Source of the DNA: Flavobacteriales bacterium
Lineage (GTDB): Bacteria > Bacteroidota > Bacteroidia > NS11-12g > UBA955
Assembly (NCBI GenBank): GCA_947463095.1
Contig: CANHRE010000005.1
Span: forward strand, 1-64,000
DNA: 64,000 nt
Reading direction: 5' to 3'
The notes below the pieces were generated by a model. The model ran no database searches, was not told the DNA's origin, and saw only the letters and a program-made list of their open reading frames with translations. Positions 31,834 through 40,940 of this stretch are shown one piece after another (the stretch's first letter is position 1; the number at the start of each line of letters is the position of its first letter). The translations under genes were made by a program, and so were the position numbers.

Positions 31834-33153
31834 TTTTTCGCGAACGGCAATATTGCCATTTTCGTCGCGCAGCTCGGCATAGTAGGTTCCGCGGCTGAAG
31901 CGGCTGAGGTCCAGTCGCTGACTCATCTGTATGCAGGGTTCCGCGTCCAGTATCAGTCGGCCGTTCATGTCGGTAAGTGTCAGGAAGTACCTGTGTTTGC
32001 CAAGCAGGGCGGGTTCTATTTCAACGGTGATGATGCCATCCACGCTGGGGTTGGGGAACATACGGATGCCGCTGATGAAGGTGTCGCTGGAAATTTCCGC
32101 CTGATAGAGGCTGCTGCGGAACGTCACCAGGCAGAAGCGCATGATGTTCATCTGCTTCTTGCTGAACATGGTCTGGCAGGTGTGCGCGCTGTAATCCATA
32201 TAGTTCTCTACCTGGTCGGGTTCATCGCCGGCCCCGGTATTGCAGGTGTTGCGCGATTTGTTGCAGTCGAAACTGCTTTGGGAAGCACAAAGTGGGGTAT
32301 CGTCAATGCCATCATCTACCGCACAGCCGCTCACGCCGTTTGGCGGGTCTCCCCAAACATGGCGCAAGCCCAGGAAATGCCCAACTTCATGCACTGCGGT
32401 ACGTCCGTTGCGGCTGCTGGCAAGCGAACCAGTAGCTCTGGGGTTGTTGATGCCCACAATTTTGTAGTGAAGGGCCACCCCCTCATGCTCTGGGCTGGGA
32501 GGGAAAGAGCCTGAATTCCAGTTGGGTGCATCAACGGGAGGATAGGCGTAACCAAGCAGCGCATCTATGTTCTGAACGCTCAGGTCGCAAACCCAGATGT
32601 TTAGGTATTTAGCAGTATTCCAGGCATCGGTGCCGCCGCGGCTGCTGAACTTCATGTCGTCGTTGAGGTTAAACGACCCGAAGGTAGCTTTGGTGGTGGA
32701 AACGCGGTTGATACCGTTGGTTGCCTTCCCCGAAGGGTCTTTGGCAGCCAGCACAAACTGGATTTTTGTATCCGCTGCGCGGGGTCTGAATAAAGTGCGG
32801 ATGCTCGTGGTATCGGCATTTCTCTTGCGGAAATCCCTGTTCAGGGCAAACAGCTGACTGTAAATCAGCGAGTCGGGAATATTCTCGGCGTTGTTGTTGT
32901 ACAGCACATGGAATACCACCGGGATGGTGAACACCGTATCAGCAACAATATTTTTGCGAAGGCTGACGCCATTGGCGTAATCGGAAGCCATGCGGTACAC
33001 ACGGTCCATCTGTTCCCTGAAGCCCGGATGTTGCTGTTCCAATTGCTTTTGGTATTCCACTTGTCCGCAAGGTTCAGCAGTCTGCTGCTGTGCGTTCAGG
33101 GATGTAGTATGAAGAAGCAGGGCTCCGGAGATAAGCAGTAATGTTGTTTTCAA
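31819..33153 (-). CDS. Secreted M43 (pappalysin-like) metalloprotease, T9SS
   Basis: 444 residues. The signal peptide ends at SLNAQ. The catalytic motif is HEVGHFLGLRH (His255, Glu256, His259, His265), the extended metzincin site, with a Met-turn region around QVENYMDYSAHTCQTMFSKK. Cys-rich loops (CAVDDGIDDTPLC, CNKSRNTC) are typical of M43B cytophagalysins. The end (GIRMFPNPSVDGIITVEI ... FSRGTYYAELRD) is a T9SS sorting domain. It should be an extracellular zinc endopeptidase. Its 3' end overlaps the convergent small membrane protein gene by 15 bases. Confidence 0.92.
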   Translation of the reverse strand: MKTTLLLISGALLLHTTSLNAQQQTAEPCGQVEYQKQLEQQHPGFREQMDRVYRMASDYANGVSLRKNIVADTVFTIPVVFHVLYNNNAENIPDSLIYSQLFALNRDFRKRNADTTSIRTLFRPRAADTKIQFVLAAKDPSGKATNGINRVSTTKATFGSFNLNDDMKFSSRGGTDAWNTAKYLNIWVCDLSVQNIDALLGYAYPPVDAPNWNSGSFPPSPEHEGVALHYKIVGINNPRATGSLASSRNGRTAVHEVGHFLGLRHVWGDPPNGVSGCAVDDGIDDTPLCASQSSFDCNKSRNTCNTGAGDEPDQVENYMDYSAHTCQTMFSKKQMNIMRFCLVTFRSSLYQAEISSDTFISGIRMFPNPSVDGIITVEIEPALLGKHRYFLTLTDMNGRLILDAEPCIQMSQRLDLSRFSRGTYYAELRDENGNIAVREKLLRF

Positions 33154-33169
33154 AGGGGAGGCTTAGTTA

Positions 33170-33177
33170 CAAATTTA
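33170..33177 (-). promoter_or_regulatory. -7 box TAAATTTG of the M43 protease gene
   Basis: Perfect TAnnTTTG on the minus strand, 16 bases before ATG 33153. No TTG at the usual -33 spacing. Confidence 0.45.
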
Positions 33178-33314
33178 GGGAAAGTGGTAGATTTTATCCT
33201 GAAAAGCGTTTGGAATCTGACAATTGACCGAACACCAACATGGGGATGCTTCTTCAGGATGAACACAATTCTATCTTCCGAGCCCGGGTGCGCCAAAGGC
33301 TGTGTCCGGATTTG

Positions 33315-34097
33315 TTATCTGCCCATGAAGTTCGGCTTTCGCTTCTCGTTGAAGGCGGTAACACCTTCACGGTAGTCTTCGCTGCGGCCGGCAATTTCCT
33401 GGCATTGTGCCTCGTATTCCAGCATCTCGTTCAGGTCGGAGTAGGAGCTGCGGTTCAGCATCTTCTTCATCAGTCCGATGGCCTTGGTCGGGGCGGACGC
33501 GTAGTACGCCGCCAGTTCATTTACGGTCTGGTCCAGGGCTTCGGGCGCCACCACACGGTTCACCATGCCCCATTCCAATGCCTTGGCGGCGCTCACTTTA
33601 GAGCCCATGGTGGCCAGTTCAAAGGCGCGTTGCGTTCCTACCACCCTGGGCAGAAAATAAGAAGAGCCACTGTCCAGCACCAGCCCTACGTGCACAAACA
33701 CTTCAATAAGGGAAGCCTGTTCCGAGGCCACAATCAGGTCGCAGGCCAGGGCCAGGGAGCAACCTGCACCTGCTGCCACCCCGTTCAGGCGGCAGATGAT
33801 GGGCTTGGGCATCTCGCGCATGGCCCTGATGATGGGATTGTAGCGCTTATATAATGATTCACTCAGCGAACGTTGCCCGCTGTTGGCAATGGCCTTCAGG
33901 TCCTGTCCGCTGCAAAAAGCTTTTCCAGCCCCGGTCAGCACCACTACGCGCACCTGTTCGTCGCGGGTGGCCTGCTTCAACGCATCCTGCAGCTCATAGC
34001 TCTGCGCGTCGTTGAAGGCATTAAAAACTTCTTCGCGGTTCAGGGTGATGCGGGCTATGCCCCCTTCAACTTCGTAGCGTATGCAGGTAAATTCCAT
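33315..34097 (-). CDS. Enoyl-CoA hydratase/isomerase family protein (PaaG-like)
   Basis: 260 residues, crotonase fold. Oxyanion-hole segments are FCSGQDLKAI and NGVAAGAGCSLALACDLIVA. The segment VGLVLDSGSSYFLPRVVG has Asp at the position used as the base in PaaG-type isomerases rather than the hydratase Glu, and the C-terminus FNEKRKPNFMGR matches the family end. PaaG isomerises ring-epoxyphenylacetyl-CoA; a general beta-oxidation isomerase is also possible. No paa gene is nearby. A -7-like TATATTCG lies about 20 bases upstream of the ATG. Confidence 0.85.
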   Translation of the reverse strand: MEFTCIRYEVEGGIARITLNREEVFNAFNDAQSYELQDALKQATRDEQVRVVVLTGAGKAFCSGQDLKAIANSGQRSLSESLYKRYNPIIRAMREMPKPIICRLNGVAAGAGCSLALACDLIVASEQASLIEVFVHVGLVLDSGSSYFLPRVVGTQRAFELATMGSKVSAAKALEWGMVNRVVAPEALDQTVNELAAYYASAPTKAIGLMKKMLNRSSYSDLNEMLEYEAQCQEIAGRSEDYREGVTAFNEKRKPNFMGR

Positions 34098-34146
34098 GGT
34101 GTAATGCTTGATGGGGCGAATATAAATGGTCGGAACTGCATACGCT

Positions 34147-34755
34147 TCAGCGCATCCATATCAAAACGGGGAGGGCGGCCATGGCTCCGCACAGCGTTCC
34201 ACTGAGCAACTCGGCCGGGCTGTGCGCTTTTAAGACCGCTCTGGAGGCTACAATCAACAGAAACAAAATACACATTGGGAACATCATTCCCGAAAAAGGC
34301 GGTATAAAGGATAAATACATCAACAGGGCACTGCCTGCCGCCGCGTGGGCACTGGCCTTATTCCACCGCAAATTTACCTGCCATAAAAGAAGCGCACTGA
34401 AGGTGTTGAGCCAAAGCAATCCATATACATGACTTTGAGTTCCAAAGGCAGGCAGCAATTGCATCATGGCGGCAAAGCTGAAAAACCAAAGCAAGGAGGT
34501 TAGATACACCACATGGCGTTCCTCACGCAGGGAGAGTAGAAGGCTATGCACCCTGCCCTGTTTTTTTAACAGAAGCAACAACAGCGAGGGAACCACGAAC
34601 ATTCCCGTGCACAGCAGAAGCTGCGTCATCGCATCAAAGGGCATACCCTGTGAGGCCTGCTCCAGAAACAATAGGGCAGCGGGCAGCAGCCATCCCAGCA
34701 ACAACGGGTGAAACAAGCCACTAACCAGCCAGGCCATTGCCTGCAGTAAAATCAT
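34147..34755 (-). CDS. PAP2-like membrane protein with altered catalytic motifs
   Basis: 202 residues, five or six transmembrane helices. Near the C-terminus the spacing of the PAP2 phosphatase motifs is visible: NKASAHAAAG (PSGH-like, with Ala for Pro) and SRAVLKAHSPAELLSG (SRxxxxxHxxxD-like, with Glu for Asp). The first PAP2 motif (KxxxxxxRP) is not clear; SLREERH is only a rough counterpart. It may be a diverged lipid phosphatase or an inactive relative. It lies 49 bases upstream of the enoyl-CoA hydratase gene on the same strand. Confidence 0.65.
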   Translation of the reverse strand: MILLQAMAWLVSGLFHPLLLGWLLPAALLFLEQASQGMPFDAMTQLLLCTGMFVVPSLLLLLLKKQGRVHSLLLSLREERHVVYLTSLLWFFSFAAMMQLLPAFGTQSHVYGLLWLNTFSALLLWQVNLRWNKASAHAAAGSALLMYLSFIPPFSGMMFPMCILFLLIVASRAVLKAHSPAELLSGTLCGAMAALPVLIWMR

Positions 34756-34813
34756 GTCGGCAATTTAAGCAGGAGCGCTGCCTGGTGATGCAGTTTTTAG
34801 CGGTGGGATTGGC

Positions 34814-34821
34814 TAATTTCG
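34814..34821 (+). promoter_or_regulatory. -7-like box TAATTTCG upstream of pheT
   Basis: One mismatch from TAnnTTTG, ending 6 bases before the pheT ATG. Confidence 0.3.
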
Positions 34822-34827
34822 CGAGGT

Positions 34828-37152
34828 ATGAAAGTTGCCTATAACTGGCTGCGCTCCCTGGCTGATTTCAAGGCTTCACCGGCCGATCTTGATGCATTGC
34901 TCACCCGTGCGGGCCTCGAGGTGGAACATACCGAAACCTGGCAGTCGGTTCGGGGTGGCTTGCGTGGATTGATGATCGGGAAGGTGCTGGACGTAAAACC
35001 TCACCCCAACGCTGACAGGCTGCGCTGCACGCTGGTGGATATAGGTTCCGGCGATCCCCTGCCCATTGTTTGCGGTGCCGCCAATGTGGCCGCCGGACAA
35101 AAAGTGGTGGTGGCCGTAGTTGGTGCCACATTGCATCCGTTGAACGGGAATCCTTTCGACATCAAAGAAGCCAAAATCCGCGGTGAACGGAGTTGCGGCA
35201 TGATTTGCGCCGAAGACGAAATAGGGTTGGGCAGTTCGCATGAAGGCATCATGGTGCTGCCTGATGAGGCGCCCGTTGGCCGTGCATTTGCCGAATACCA
35301 CGGGGTGGCAGAAGATGTGGTGCTCGACATCGGGTTGACGCCCAACCGCGGCGATGCGGCTTCACACCGCGGCATCATCCGCGAGCTGAAGGCCCATATC
35401 CCGGTTTCCGAAGTAAACATCACCCTGCCAGAGCCTTCAGGCAGCAGTGTGCTGAACGTTTCGGTGGAATCACCTGAGCTGTGTTCGGTTTATATGGCCC
35501 TGCCCATCAGCGGCATCAACGTAAACCCTTCGCCGCAATGGTTGAAAAACAGGCTGCTGAGCATCGGTATCAACCCCATCAACAACATTGTGGATGCCAC
35601 CAACTTCGTGCTGCACGAAACCGGACAACCCATCCACGCCTTCAACAGGAATAAAATCCACAACAACACGCTGAACGTGCGTTTGGCTGAAGCAGGGGAA
35701 GTGCTTACTACCCTGGACAAGCAGGAGCGAAAGATGAAGGGCGGCGAATTGGTTATTGCCGACGAACAGAAGCTGCTGGCCCTGGCCGGGGTATTCGGCG
35801 GGCTGGATTCCGGCGTAGCCAATGATACTTCATCCATTGTGCTGGAAAGCGCCTGTTTCGATCCCGGACTGGTGCGCAAAACGGCGCGTACCCACGGGCT
35901 GTCTACCGACGCATCCTTTCGCTTTGAGCGGGGCACCGATCCGGAGGCCTGCCGCGAAGCCCTGCTGCGCACCGCAGCAATCATCCTGGACATCGCCGGT
36001 GGAAGCATCGAAGGGTCTCCCGCTGTTTTCGAACAGAAGCCAGAGCGGAAGCAGGTGCAATTGCGCACCTCATACTTGCGCAAAATTTCCGGCGGCGATA
36101 TTTCCGGCGCCAGGGTGTTGGAAATCCTGCAGCAGCTGGGCATGCAGCCCAACGCAACCGCTGAGGGTATCGGGGTAACAATTCCCTCCTGGAGGCATGA
36201 CCTGAGCCTGGAAATAGATTTGGTGGAAGAGGTGCTGCGTGTTTACGGCTACGATGAAATTCCCATGCCGGGGAAAATGCAACTGTCGCTCAGCTCCGGA
36301 GGCTCAGGCCTGAAGCGCGATGCCGAGCGCAGGATGCGGGAGTTCCTCACTGCCCACGGTTTTCATGAGATGATGAGCAACAGCCTTACCGCCTCGGCGC
36401 ATTACCCGGAGGCGCTGCATCCCAGGCTGGTACGGTTGAACAACCCGCTGAGCAGCGACCTGGATGTGATGCGTCAAACGCTGATTTATCAGGGATTGGA
36501 GGCCGTGGCCTACAACCGCAACAGGCAAAGCAACAGAATTCGTTTGTTTGAGTTGGGTAAGGTATATGAACGCACAGCCGAAGGCAGCAGTGAGCGTTGG
36601 GAGCTGATGATGCTGAGCGCGGGTGAGCGCTGGCCGGAAACCTGGGAACTGAAGCAGATGCCCGGAGGACCCTATGACTTGAAGACGGCGGCTCAGGGTT
36701 TGTTGCGCAAGCTGGGGGTGCCGGAAATGAATATAGCAATTCAGGCTCCTGAGCGCAGGCTGCTGGAGCGCTTCGGAATCAACCAGCCCGTATACATCGC
36801 GGTTTTTGACTGGGAAGCACTGATAGCACAGATCAAGCAACAGCGCTTCACCCTGAAGGAGCCATCACGTTTCCCGCTGATGCGCCGCGACCTGAGCATG
36901 GTATTGCCACCGGGCTGTTCATTCGAGCGGGTGGAAACGCTGATACGCGCACATGTCAGTCCTATTATGCAGGAGTATCGCTTGTTCGATGTGTATGAAG
37001 GCAAGCCACTGGAGCCGGGACAAAAATCTTTTGCCATCTCGTTCCAGTTTGGCTTGGATGAGCGCACCCTCACCGACCAGGAGTGTGACCAGGTGATGCA
37101 GCAGTACATGGAATTGTTTGAACAAGAGTTGCAGGCACAAATCAGGCGCTGA
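34828..37152 (+). CDS. pheT: Phenylalanyl-tRNA synthetase beta subunit
   Basis: 774 residues, slightly shorter than E. coli PheT (795). It begins MKVAYNWLRSLADF, followed by an EMAP/tRNA-binding OB domain (about 40-150: GKVLDVKPHPNADRLRCTLV), B3/B4 editing domain (with RNKIHNNTLNVR), B5 domain, the catalytic-like core, and a C-terminal ferredoxin-fold anticodon-binding domain (FPLMRRDLSMVLPPG). It forms the alpha2-beta2 enzyme with PheS, which is not in the window. The TGA overlaps the next ATG by one base. Confidence 0.97.
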   Translation: MKVAYNWLRSLADFKASPADLDALLTRAGLEVEHTETWQSVRGGLRGLMIGKVLDVKPHPNADRLRCTLVDIGSGDPLPIVCGAANVAAGQKVVVAVVGATLHPLNGNPFDIKEAKIRGERSCGMICAEDEIGLGSSHEGIMVLPDEAPVGRAFAEYHGVAEDVVLDIGLTPNRGDAASHRGIIRELKAHIPVSEVNITLPEPSGSSVLNVSVESPELCSVYMALPISGINVNPSPQWLKNRLLSIGINPINNIVDATNFVLHETGQPIHAFNRNKIHNNTLNVRLAEAGEVLTTLDKQERKMKGGELVIADEQKLLALAGVFGGLDSGVANDTSSIVLESACFDPGLVRKTARTHGLSTDASFRFERGTDPEACREALLRTAAIILDIAGGSIEGSPAVFEQKPERKQVQLRTSYLRKISGGDISGARVLEILQQLGMQPNATAEGIGVTIPSWRHDLSLEIDLVEEVLRVYGYDEIPMPGKMQLSLSSGGSGLKRDAERRMREFLTAHGFHEMMSNSLTASAHYPEALHPRLVRLNNPLSSDLDVMRQTLIYQGLEAVAYNRNRQSNRIRLFELGKVYERTAEGSSERWELMMLSAGERWPETWELKQMPGGPYDLKTAAQGLLRKLGVPEMNIAIQAPERRLLERFGINQPVYIAVFDWEALIAQIKQQRFTLKEPSRFPLMRRDLSMVLPPGCSFERVETLIRAHVSPIMQEYRLFDVYEGKPLEPGQKSFAISFQFGLDERTLTDQECDQVMQQYMELFEQELQAQIRR

Positions 37153-37442
37153 TGGAACAACTGCAGGAACGGCTGGAACGTATTGGCAGGCAGATAGAAG
37201 GTATGCTTGCGGAACGCGGTCGCCTGCAGCGCGAATTGGAACAGGCGCGACAGCGTATTTGGGATCTGGAAACCCAGGCCGAACAATTTCAGGAAGAACG
37301 AAACCGGCAGGAAGAATCAATTAAAATGCTTAAACTTGCAAAGGTTTTACAACCGGAAGGTATTGACCGAAAAGATATAAAATTGAAGGTCAACGAACTG
37401 GTACGGGAAATAGACCGATGTATCGACATGCTCAACGCATAA
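37152..37442 (+). CDS. Small coiled-coil protein, possible ZapB-like partner
   Basis: 96 residues, no family I can name with certainty. Residues about 1-60 form a continuous Leu/Gln/Glu/Arg heptad pattern (LQERLERIGRQIEGMLAERG), followed by a conserved-looking end, DIKLKVNELVREIDRCIDML. The start codon overlaps the pheT stop (TGATG), and zapA starts 4 bases after its stop. A coiled coil directly before zapA suggests a divisome role analogous to ZapB, by position only. Confidence 0.7.
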   Translation: MEQLQERLERIGRQIEGMLAERGRLQRELEQARQRIWDLETQAEQFQEERNRQEESIKMLKLAKVLQPEGIDRKDIKLKVNELVREIDRCIDMLNA

Positions 37443-37445
37443 GAT

Positions 37446-37736
37446 ATGGAACCCGATGATTACATACCCATCCGAATTGTCCTGGCAGAAAGGCCCTATG
37501 TGCTGAAAATACGCAGGAAAGAAGAGGAGTATGTTCGCCGCGCAGCAATGCTCATGCAGCGAAATCTGCAAGAGATAAAATCACAATATTCCGTTAAAGA
37601 TGATCAGGATGCTTTGGCCCTGGTTACCCTTGATGTGGCCACAGATATGGCCCGACTCAACGTCCGCAAAGACCAACACAATGATTCATTAGAGCGGGTA
37701 GTCAGTCACATGGAAAAGCTGCTCAACATCGCCTGA
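37446..37736 (+). CDS. zapA: Cell division protein ZapA
   Basis: 96 residues. The N-terminal half is a strand-helix unit (IPIRIVLAERPYVLKIRRKE ... VRRAAMLMQRN), then a long helix (DALALVTLDVATDMARLNVR), the ZapA architecture. ZapA bundles and stabilises FtsZ filaments at mid-cell. It lies between the coiled-coil gene and rny in a compact cluster. Confidence 0.88.
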   Translation: MEPDDYIPIRIVLAERPYVLKIRRKEEEYVRRAAMLMQRNLQEIKSQYSVKDDQDALALVTLDVATDMARLNVRKDQHNDSLERVVSHMEKLLNIA

Positions 37737-37776
37737 ACCATATTTAGCTCGGCTGTCGTTACGTCCTATATCAACT

Positions 37777-37785
37777 AAAAAGGAG
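37777..37785 (+). promoter_or_regulatory. Shine-Dalgarno sequence of rny
   Basis: AAAAAGGAG ends 7 bases before the rny ATG (37793), an ideal Shine-Dalgarno placement. Most genes in this window lack one, as is usual in Bacteroidota, so this stands out. Confidence 0.55.
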
Positions 37786-37792
37786 TAACGAA

Positions 37793-39340
37793 ATGAATGT
37801 ACAAATCATCTTATTTGCCGCCATCGGTCTCATTGCCGGTGGTGGGTTGGGATTTTTAATTTCCAACCTGTTGCAAACGAAAAAAAGCGAAAACCAAGCC
37901 CAACAAATTGTTCGCGAAGCCACACAACAGGCTGAGAACATCAAGAAAGACCGCATCCTGGAAGCCAAGGAGAAATTCCTTCAGCTGAAGGCAGAACACG
38001 AAAAAGAAGTGAACCGCCGCAATCAGGAACTTGTTTCATCAGAAAACCGACTGAAGCAAAAGGAACAAAGCCTGGATCAGCGCATCCAGAGTGCGAAATC
38101 CAGAGAGGAAGAAGCCGAGAAGCTGAAAAATAAGCTGAACCAACAGAATGATGTGCTGGCCGTGAAGCGCCAGGAACTGGAAACCCAGCGTGAACAGCAA
38201 ATCAAAGCGCTCGAAAAGATTGCAGGCCTCACTCAGGAGGATGCGAAAGAGCAGATGCTGGAAACCATCCGTGCAACCGCCCAAACCGAAGCCCTCCAGG
38301 TGGCCAAGAATATTCTGGACGAAGCCAAGGTGAGTGCCACGCGTGATGCCAAGCGTATCGTGCTTCAAACCATCCAGCGTACCGCTGCTGAAGAAGCCAT
38401 TGACAATACGGTTACAGCGGTTGCCATTGAGAACGACGAAATCAAGGGCCGTATTATCGGTCGCGAAGGCAGAAACATCAAGGCATTTGAAGCCGCTACC
38501 GGCGTGGAAATCGTGATTGACGACACCCCGGAAATGGTGATGCTGAGCTGTTTCGACAGCGTGCGCCGGGAGGTAGCCCGCCTGGCCCTGCAGCGCCTCA
38601 TCGCCGACGGCCGTGTGCACCCTGCCCGCATCGAAGAGGTGGTTGAAAAAACCCGCCGCGAAATTGAGGAAGAGGTACTGGCCTGGGGTGAACGCACCGT
38701 GATTGACTTGGGCATCAGCGGCCTGCACCCCGAGCTGATTCGCTATGTGGGGCGTATGCGCTTCCGCGCTTCTTACGGACAGAATCTGCTGAAGCACAGC
38801 CGTGAAGTAGCACGCCTTTGCGCCACCATGGCTGCCGAAATGGGCCTCAACCCCAAAATGGCTAAACGCGCCGGACTGCTTCACGACATTGGCAAAGTGC
38901 CAGACTTCGACGAGGAAACCCCGCACGCGCTGCTCAGCATGAAGCTGTGTGAGAAATACGGTGAACATGCCGACATCTGCAACGCCGTAGGCGCGCACCA
39001 CGATGAAATTGAAATGAAAACGCTCATCGCACCTATTGTGCAGGCTTGTGATGCCATCAGTGGATCACGTCCGGGTGCACGCCGTGCCGATGAATCGTAT
39101 ATGAAGCGCATCAGCGAAATGGAAACCATGGCACTGGGGTATCCGGGTGTGGAGAGTTCCTTCGCCATCCAGGCCGGTCGAGAGTTGCGTGTAATCCTCA
39201 ACGCCGACAAGGTTACGGATGAACAGGCCGATACCATTGCCTTCGACCTATCGCAGCGCATTACCAAGGAGATGAAGTTCCCTGGTCAGATTAAAATTAC
39301 CGTTATTCGGGAAAAGCGCTCCGTAGGTTTCGCTAAATAA
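37793..39340 (+). CDS. rny: Ribonuclease Y
   Basis: 515 residues. An N-terminal membrane anchor (IILFAAIGLIAGGGLGFLIS) precedes a long coiled coil (30-160). The KH domain contains GRIIGREGRNIKAFEAATGV, and the HD phosphohydrolase domain has GLLHDIGK, with further metal ligands in AVGAHHDEIEMKT. The C-terminal tail is typical (KFPGQIKITVIREKRSVGF). A membrane-associated endoribonuclease that starts mRNA decay. Preceded by a strong Shine-Dalgarno; the lipid kinase gene follows after 7 bases. Confidence 0.97.
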   Translation: MNVQIILFAAIGLIAGGGLGFLISNLLQTKKSENQAQQIVREATQQAENIKKDRILEAKEKFLQLKAEHEKEVNRRNQELVSSENRLKQKEQSLDQRIQSAKSREEEAEKLKNKLNQQNDVLAVKRQELETQREQQIKALEKIAGLTQEDAKEQMLETIRATAQTEALQVAKNILDEAKVSATRDAKRIVLQTIQRTAAEEAIDNTVTAVAIENDEIKGRIIGREGRNIKAFEAATGVEIVIDDTPEMVMLSCFDSVRREVARLALQRLIADGRVHPARIEEVVEKTRREIEEEVLAWGERTVIDLGISGLHPELIRYVGRMRFRASYGQNLLKHSREVARLCATMAAEMGLNPKMAKRAGLLHDIGKVPDFDEETPHALLSMKLCEKYGEHADICNAVGAHHDEIEMKTLIAPIVQACDAISGSRPGARRADESYMKRISEMETMALGYPGVESSFAIQAGRELRVILNADKVTDEQADTIAFDLSQRITKEMKFPGQIKITVIREKRSVGFAK

Positions 39341-39347
39341 GCGGCTG

Positions 39348-40220
39348 ATGGAACGGCTGCTGGTGTACTGGAATCCTAAGGCAGGCGGCGGTAAATCCGT
39401 CCGTGTGCACCGTCTGGTATGCAGCATCCTCGAAGCGGAACATCTTACGTATACCTCAACAGAACGGGCTGCAGATGCAGCCCGTTTTGCTGAGGAAGGT
39501 CCCTGCACCATCATCGCCATTGGCGGCGACGGAACCTTTAACTTCCTGATCAATCACCTGCCACTGCGCGAGGATGTAATCCTGCTGCCCATTTCCGCCG
39601 GTTCCGGCAACGACCTGGCGCGCATGCTGCATGAGTCCATGAACCCGCGCAGTCAGCTGCTGGCAGCCCTGCGCAAACCTCAATTACGCAGCCTGGATGT
39701 ATGGTCTGTAAACAAGCGATTGTTTCTGGAAGCATGCGGTATGGGTTTCGACGGCATGGTGGCCTCTAAAGCCGCTGCGCTGGCCCGTTGGTTCCCTTCC
39801 CCTTTGCGTTACAGCCTCACCGTTGCCCGGCGCATCTTCACCGCTAAATCCTTTCCTGCACGTGTGGTGGCCGATGGAACAGAAGTATGGAATGGTCCCT
39901 TGTTTATGGCGTCAATAGGCAATGGAATTTTTGCGGGCGGCGGCTATAAACTGTGGCCACAGGCCCAGGTTGACGACGGGAAGATGGATGTACTCCTGGT
40001 CGGAAAAATCAACCTCGTCCAGCGCCTGTTGTACGTAATGCTGGTGCGCAGCGGCGCCCATGTAAGGCTGCGCGTTACCCGGTACTTCACCGCAAAGAAC
40101 TTTGAACTGCACAGCAGCCAGCCTTTGCAGGTCCATACCGACGGAGAACCGATGGAAGGACAGCAGTTCAGGCTGCAACACCAAGGACGTATTGGATGCA
40201 TAGTTACGCGGACATTTTAA
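39348..40220 (+). CDS. Diacylglycerol/lipid kinase family protein
   Basis: 290 residues. The DAGK catalytic domain begins VYWNPKAGGGKSVRVH, followed by the nucleotide-binding GGDGTFNFLINHL and the SGNDLAR segment (SAGSGNDLARMLH). The C-terminal beta-sandwich domain has GGGYKLWPQAQVDDGKMDV, as in YegS/DgkB proteins, which phosphorylate diacylglycerol or related lipids for phospholipid recycling. The exact lipid is uncertain. It follows rny by 7 bases. Confidence 0.9.
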   Translation: MERLLVYWNPKAGGGKSVRVHRLVCSILEAEHLTYTSTERAADAARFAEEGPCTIIAIGGDGTFNFLINHLPLREDVILLPISAGSGNDLARMLHESMNPRSQLLAALRKPQLRSLDVWSVNKRLFLEACGMGFDGMVASKAAALARWFPSPLRYSLTVARRIFTAKSFPARVVADGTEVWNGPLFMASIGNGIFAGGGYKLWPQAQVDDGKMDVLLVGKINLVQRLLYVMLVRSGAHVRLRVTRYFTAKNFELHSSQPLQVHTDGEPMEGQQFRLQHQGRIGCIVTRTF

Positions 40221-40399
40221 CACCTCGAAAGAATCCGAAGTCCTTTTGAAGCTGTTGAAGTGCTGCAAAGGTCAGTGAGCAGGTTTGAATCCTCTGGGGC
40301 TGATTATTTGCCTAGGAACCTTGGCACTGCGACAACTTTCTTGCGGTATGAGGGAGTGAACTGTTCCATTCAATGATCAAATTCTTAATTTGCTGCATC

Positions 40400-40852
40400 A
40401 TGCAATACGACTATTTCGAACGCATTGATCCTGAGCGTCATGATGCTTTTCTTTCTCTGTACCAAGCGGTGAAGGAGCACCTGCCTGAAGGATTTATGGA
40501 ACACGAAGGTCCTTACGGCATCAACTTCTCTGTGCCGCTGGAAACCTATCCCCAGGGATACCACTGTGACCCTAAACAACCCTTGCCATTTATCACCCTT
40601 GCCGCGCAGAAGAGCCATTTAGCCCTTTATCACATGGGCGTTTATGCCCAAAAAGACCTTCTGGACTGGTTTACCACTGCATATCAGGAGCAGTATAAGC
40701 GCAAACCCGATATGGGGAAGAGTTGCATTCGCATGAAAAAATACAACGATTTGCCCCTGGAACTCATCGGAACATTATGCAGTAAAATGACTCCCGAAGC
40801 ATGGATTGCCTGCTATGAAGCCGCATTTAGAAGTGGTGGTGGCAATAAATAA
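40400..40852 (+). CDS. DUF1801 domain protein
   Basis: 150 residues, soluble, no signal peptide. GYHCDPKQPLPFITLAAQKS, LALYHMGVYAQ, DMGKSCIRMKK and SKMTPEAWIACYE are characteristic of the DUF1801/YdhG-like family, whose function is unknown; the fold resembles frataxin-like proteins. ATG 40400 is chosen because the upstream in-frame extension is a short hydrophobic stretch not typical of the family. Confidence 0.82.
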   Translation: MQYDYFERIDPERHDAFLSLYQAVKEHLPEGFMEHEGPYGINFSVPLETYPQGYHCDPKQPLPFITLAAQKSHLALYHMGVYAQKDLLDWFTTAYQEQYKRKPDMGKSCIRMKKYNDLPLELIGTLCSKMTPEAWIACYEAAFRSGGGNK

Positions 40853-40940
40853 ACGAACCTGCTCGTCGCCAGACCTGTCCAATTTGTGTGGTTGGGATAA
40901 TTCTGGTATGCTCGGCGGCCTGTTCCCGTGGACCGTTGCT

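Noticed and set aside
40280-40300. Possible tRNA T-loop (GTTTGAATCC)
   Set aside because: The flanking bases give an incomplete stem and no other tRNA arms can be found upstream.
40321-40346. TTGGCAC followed by CTTGCGG as a possible sigma-54 promoter
   Set aside because: GG and GC are too far apart for the -24/-12 spacing, and there is no activator gene nearby.
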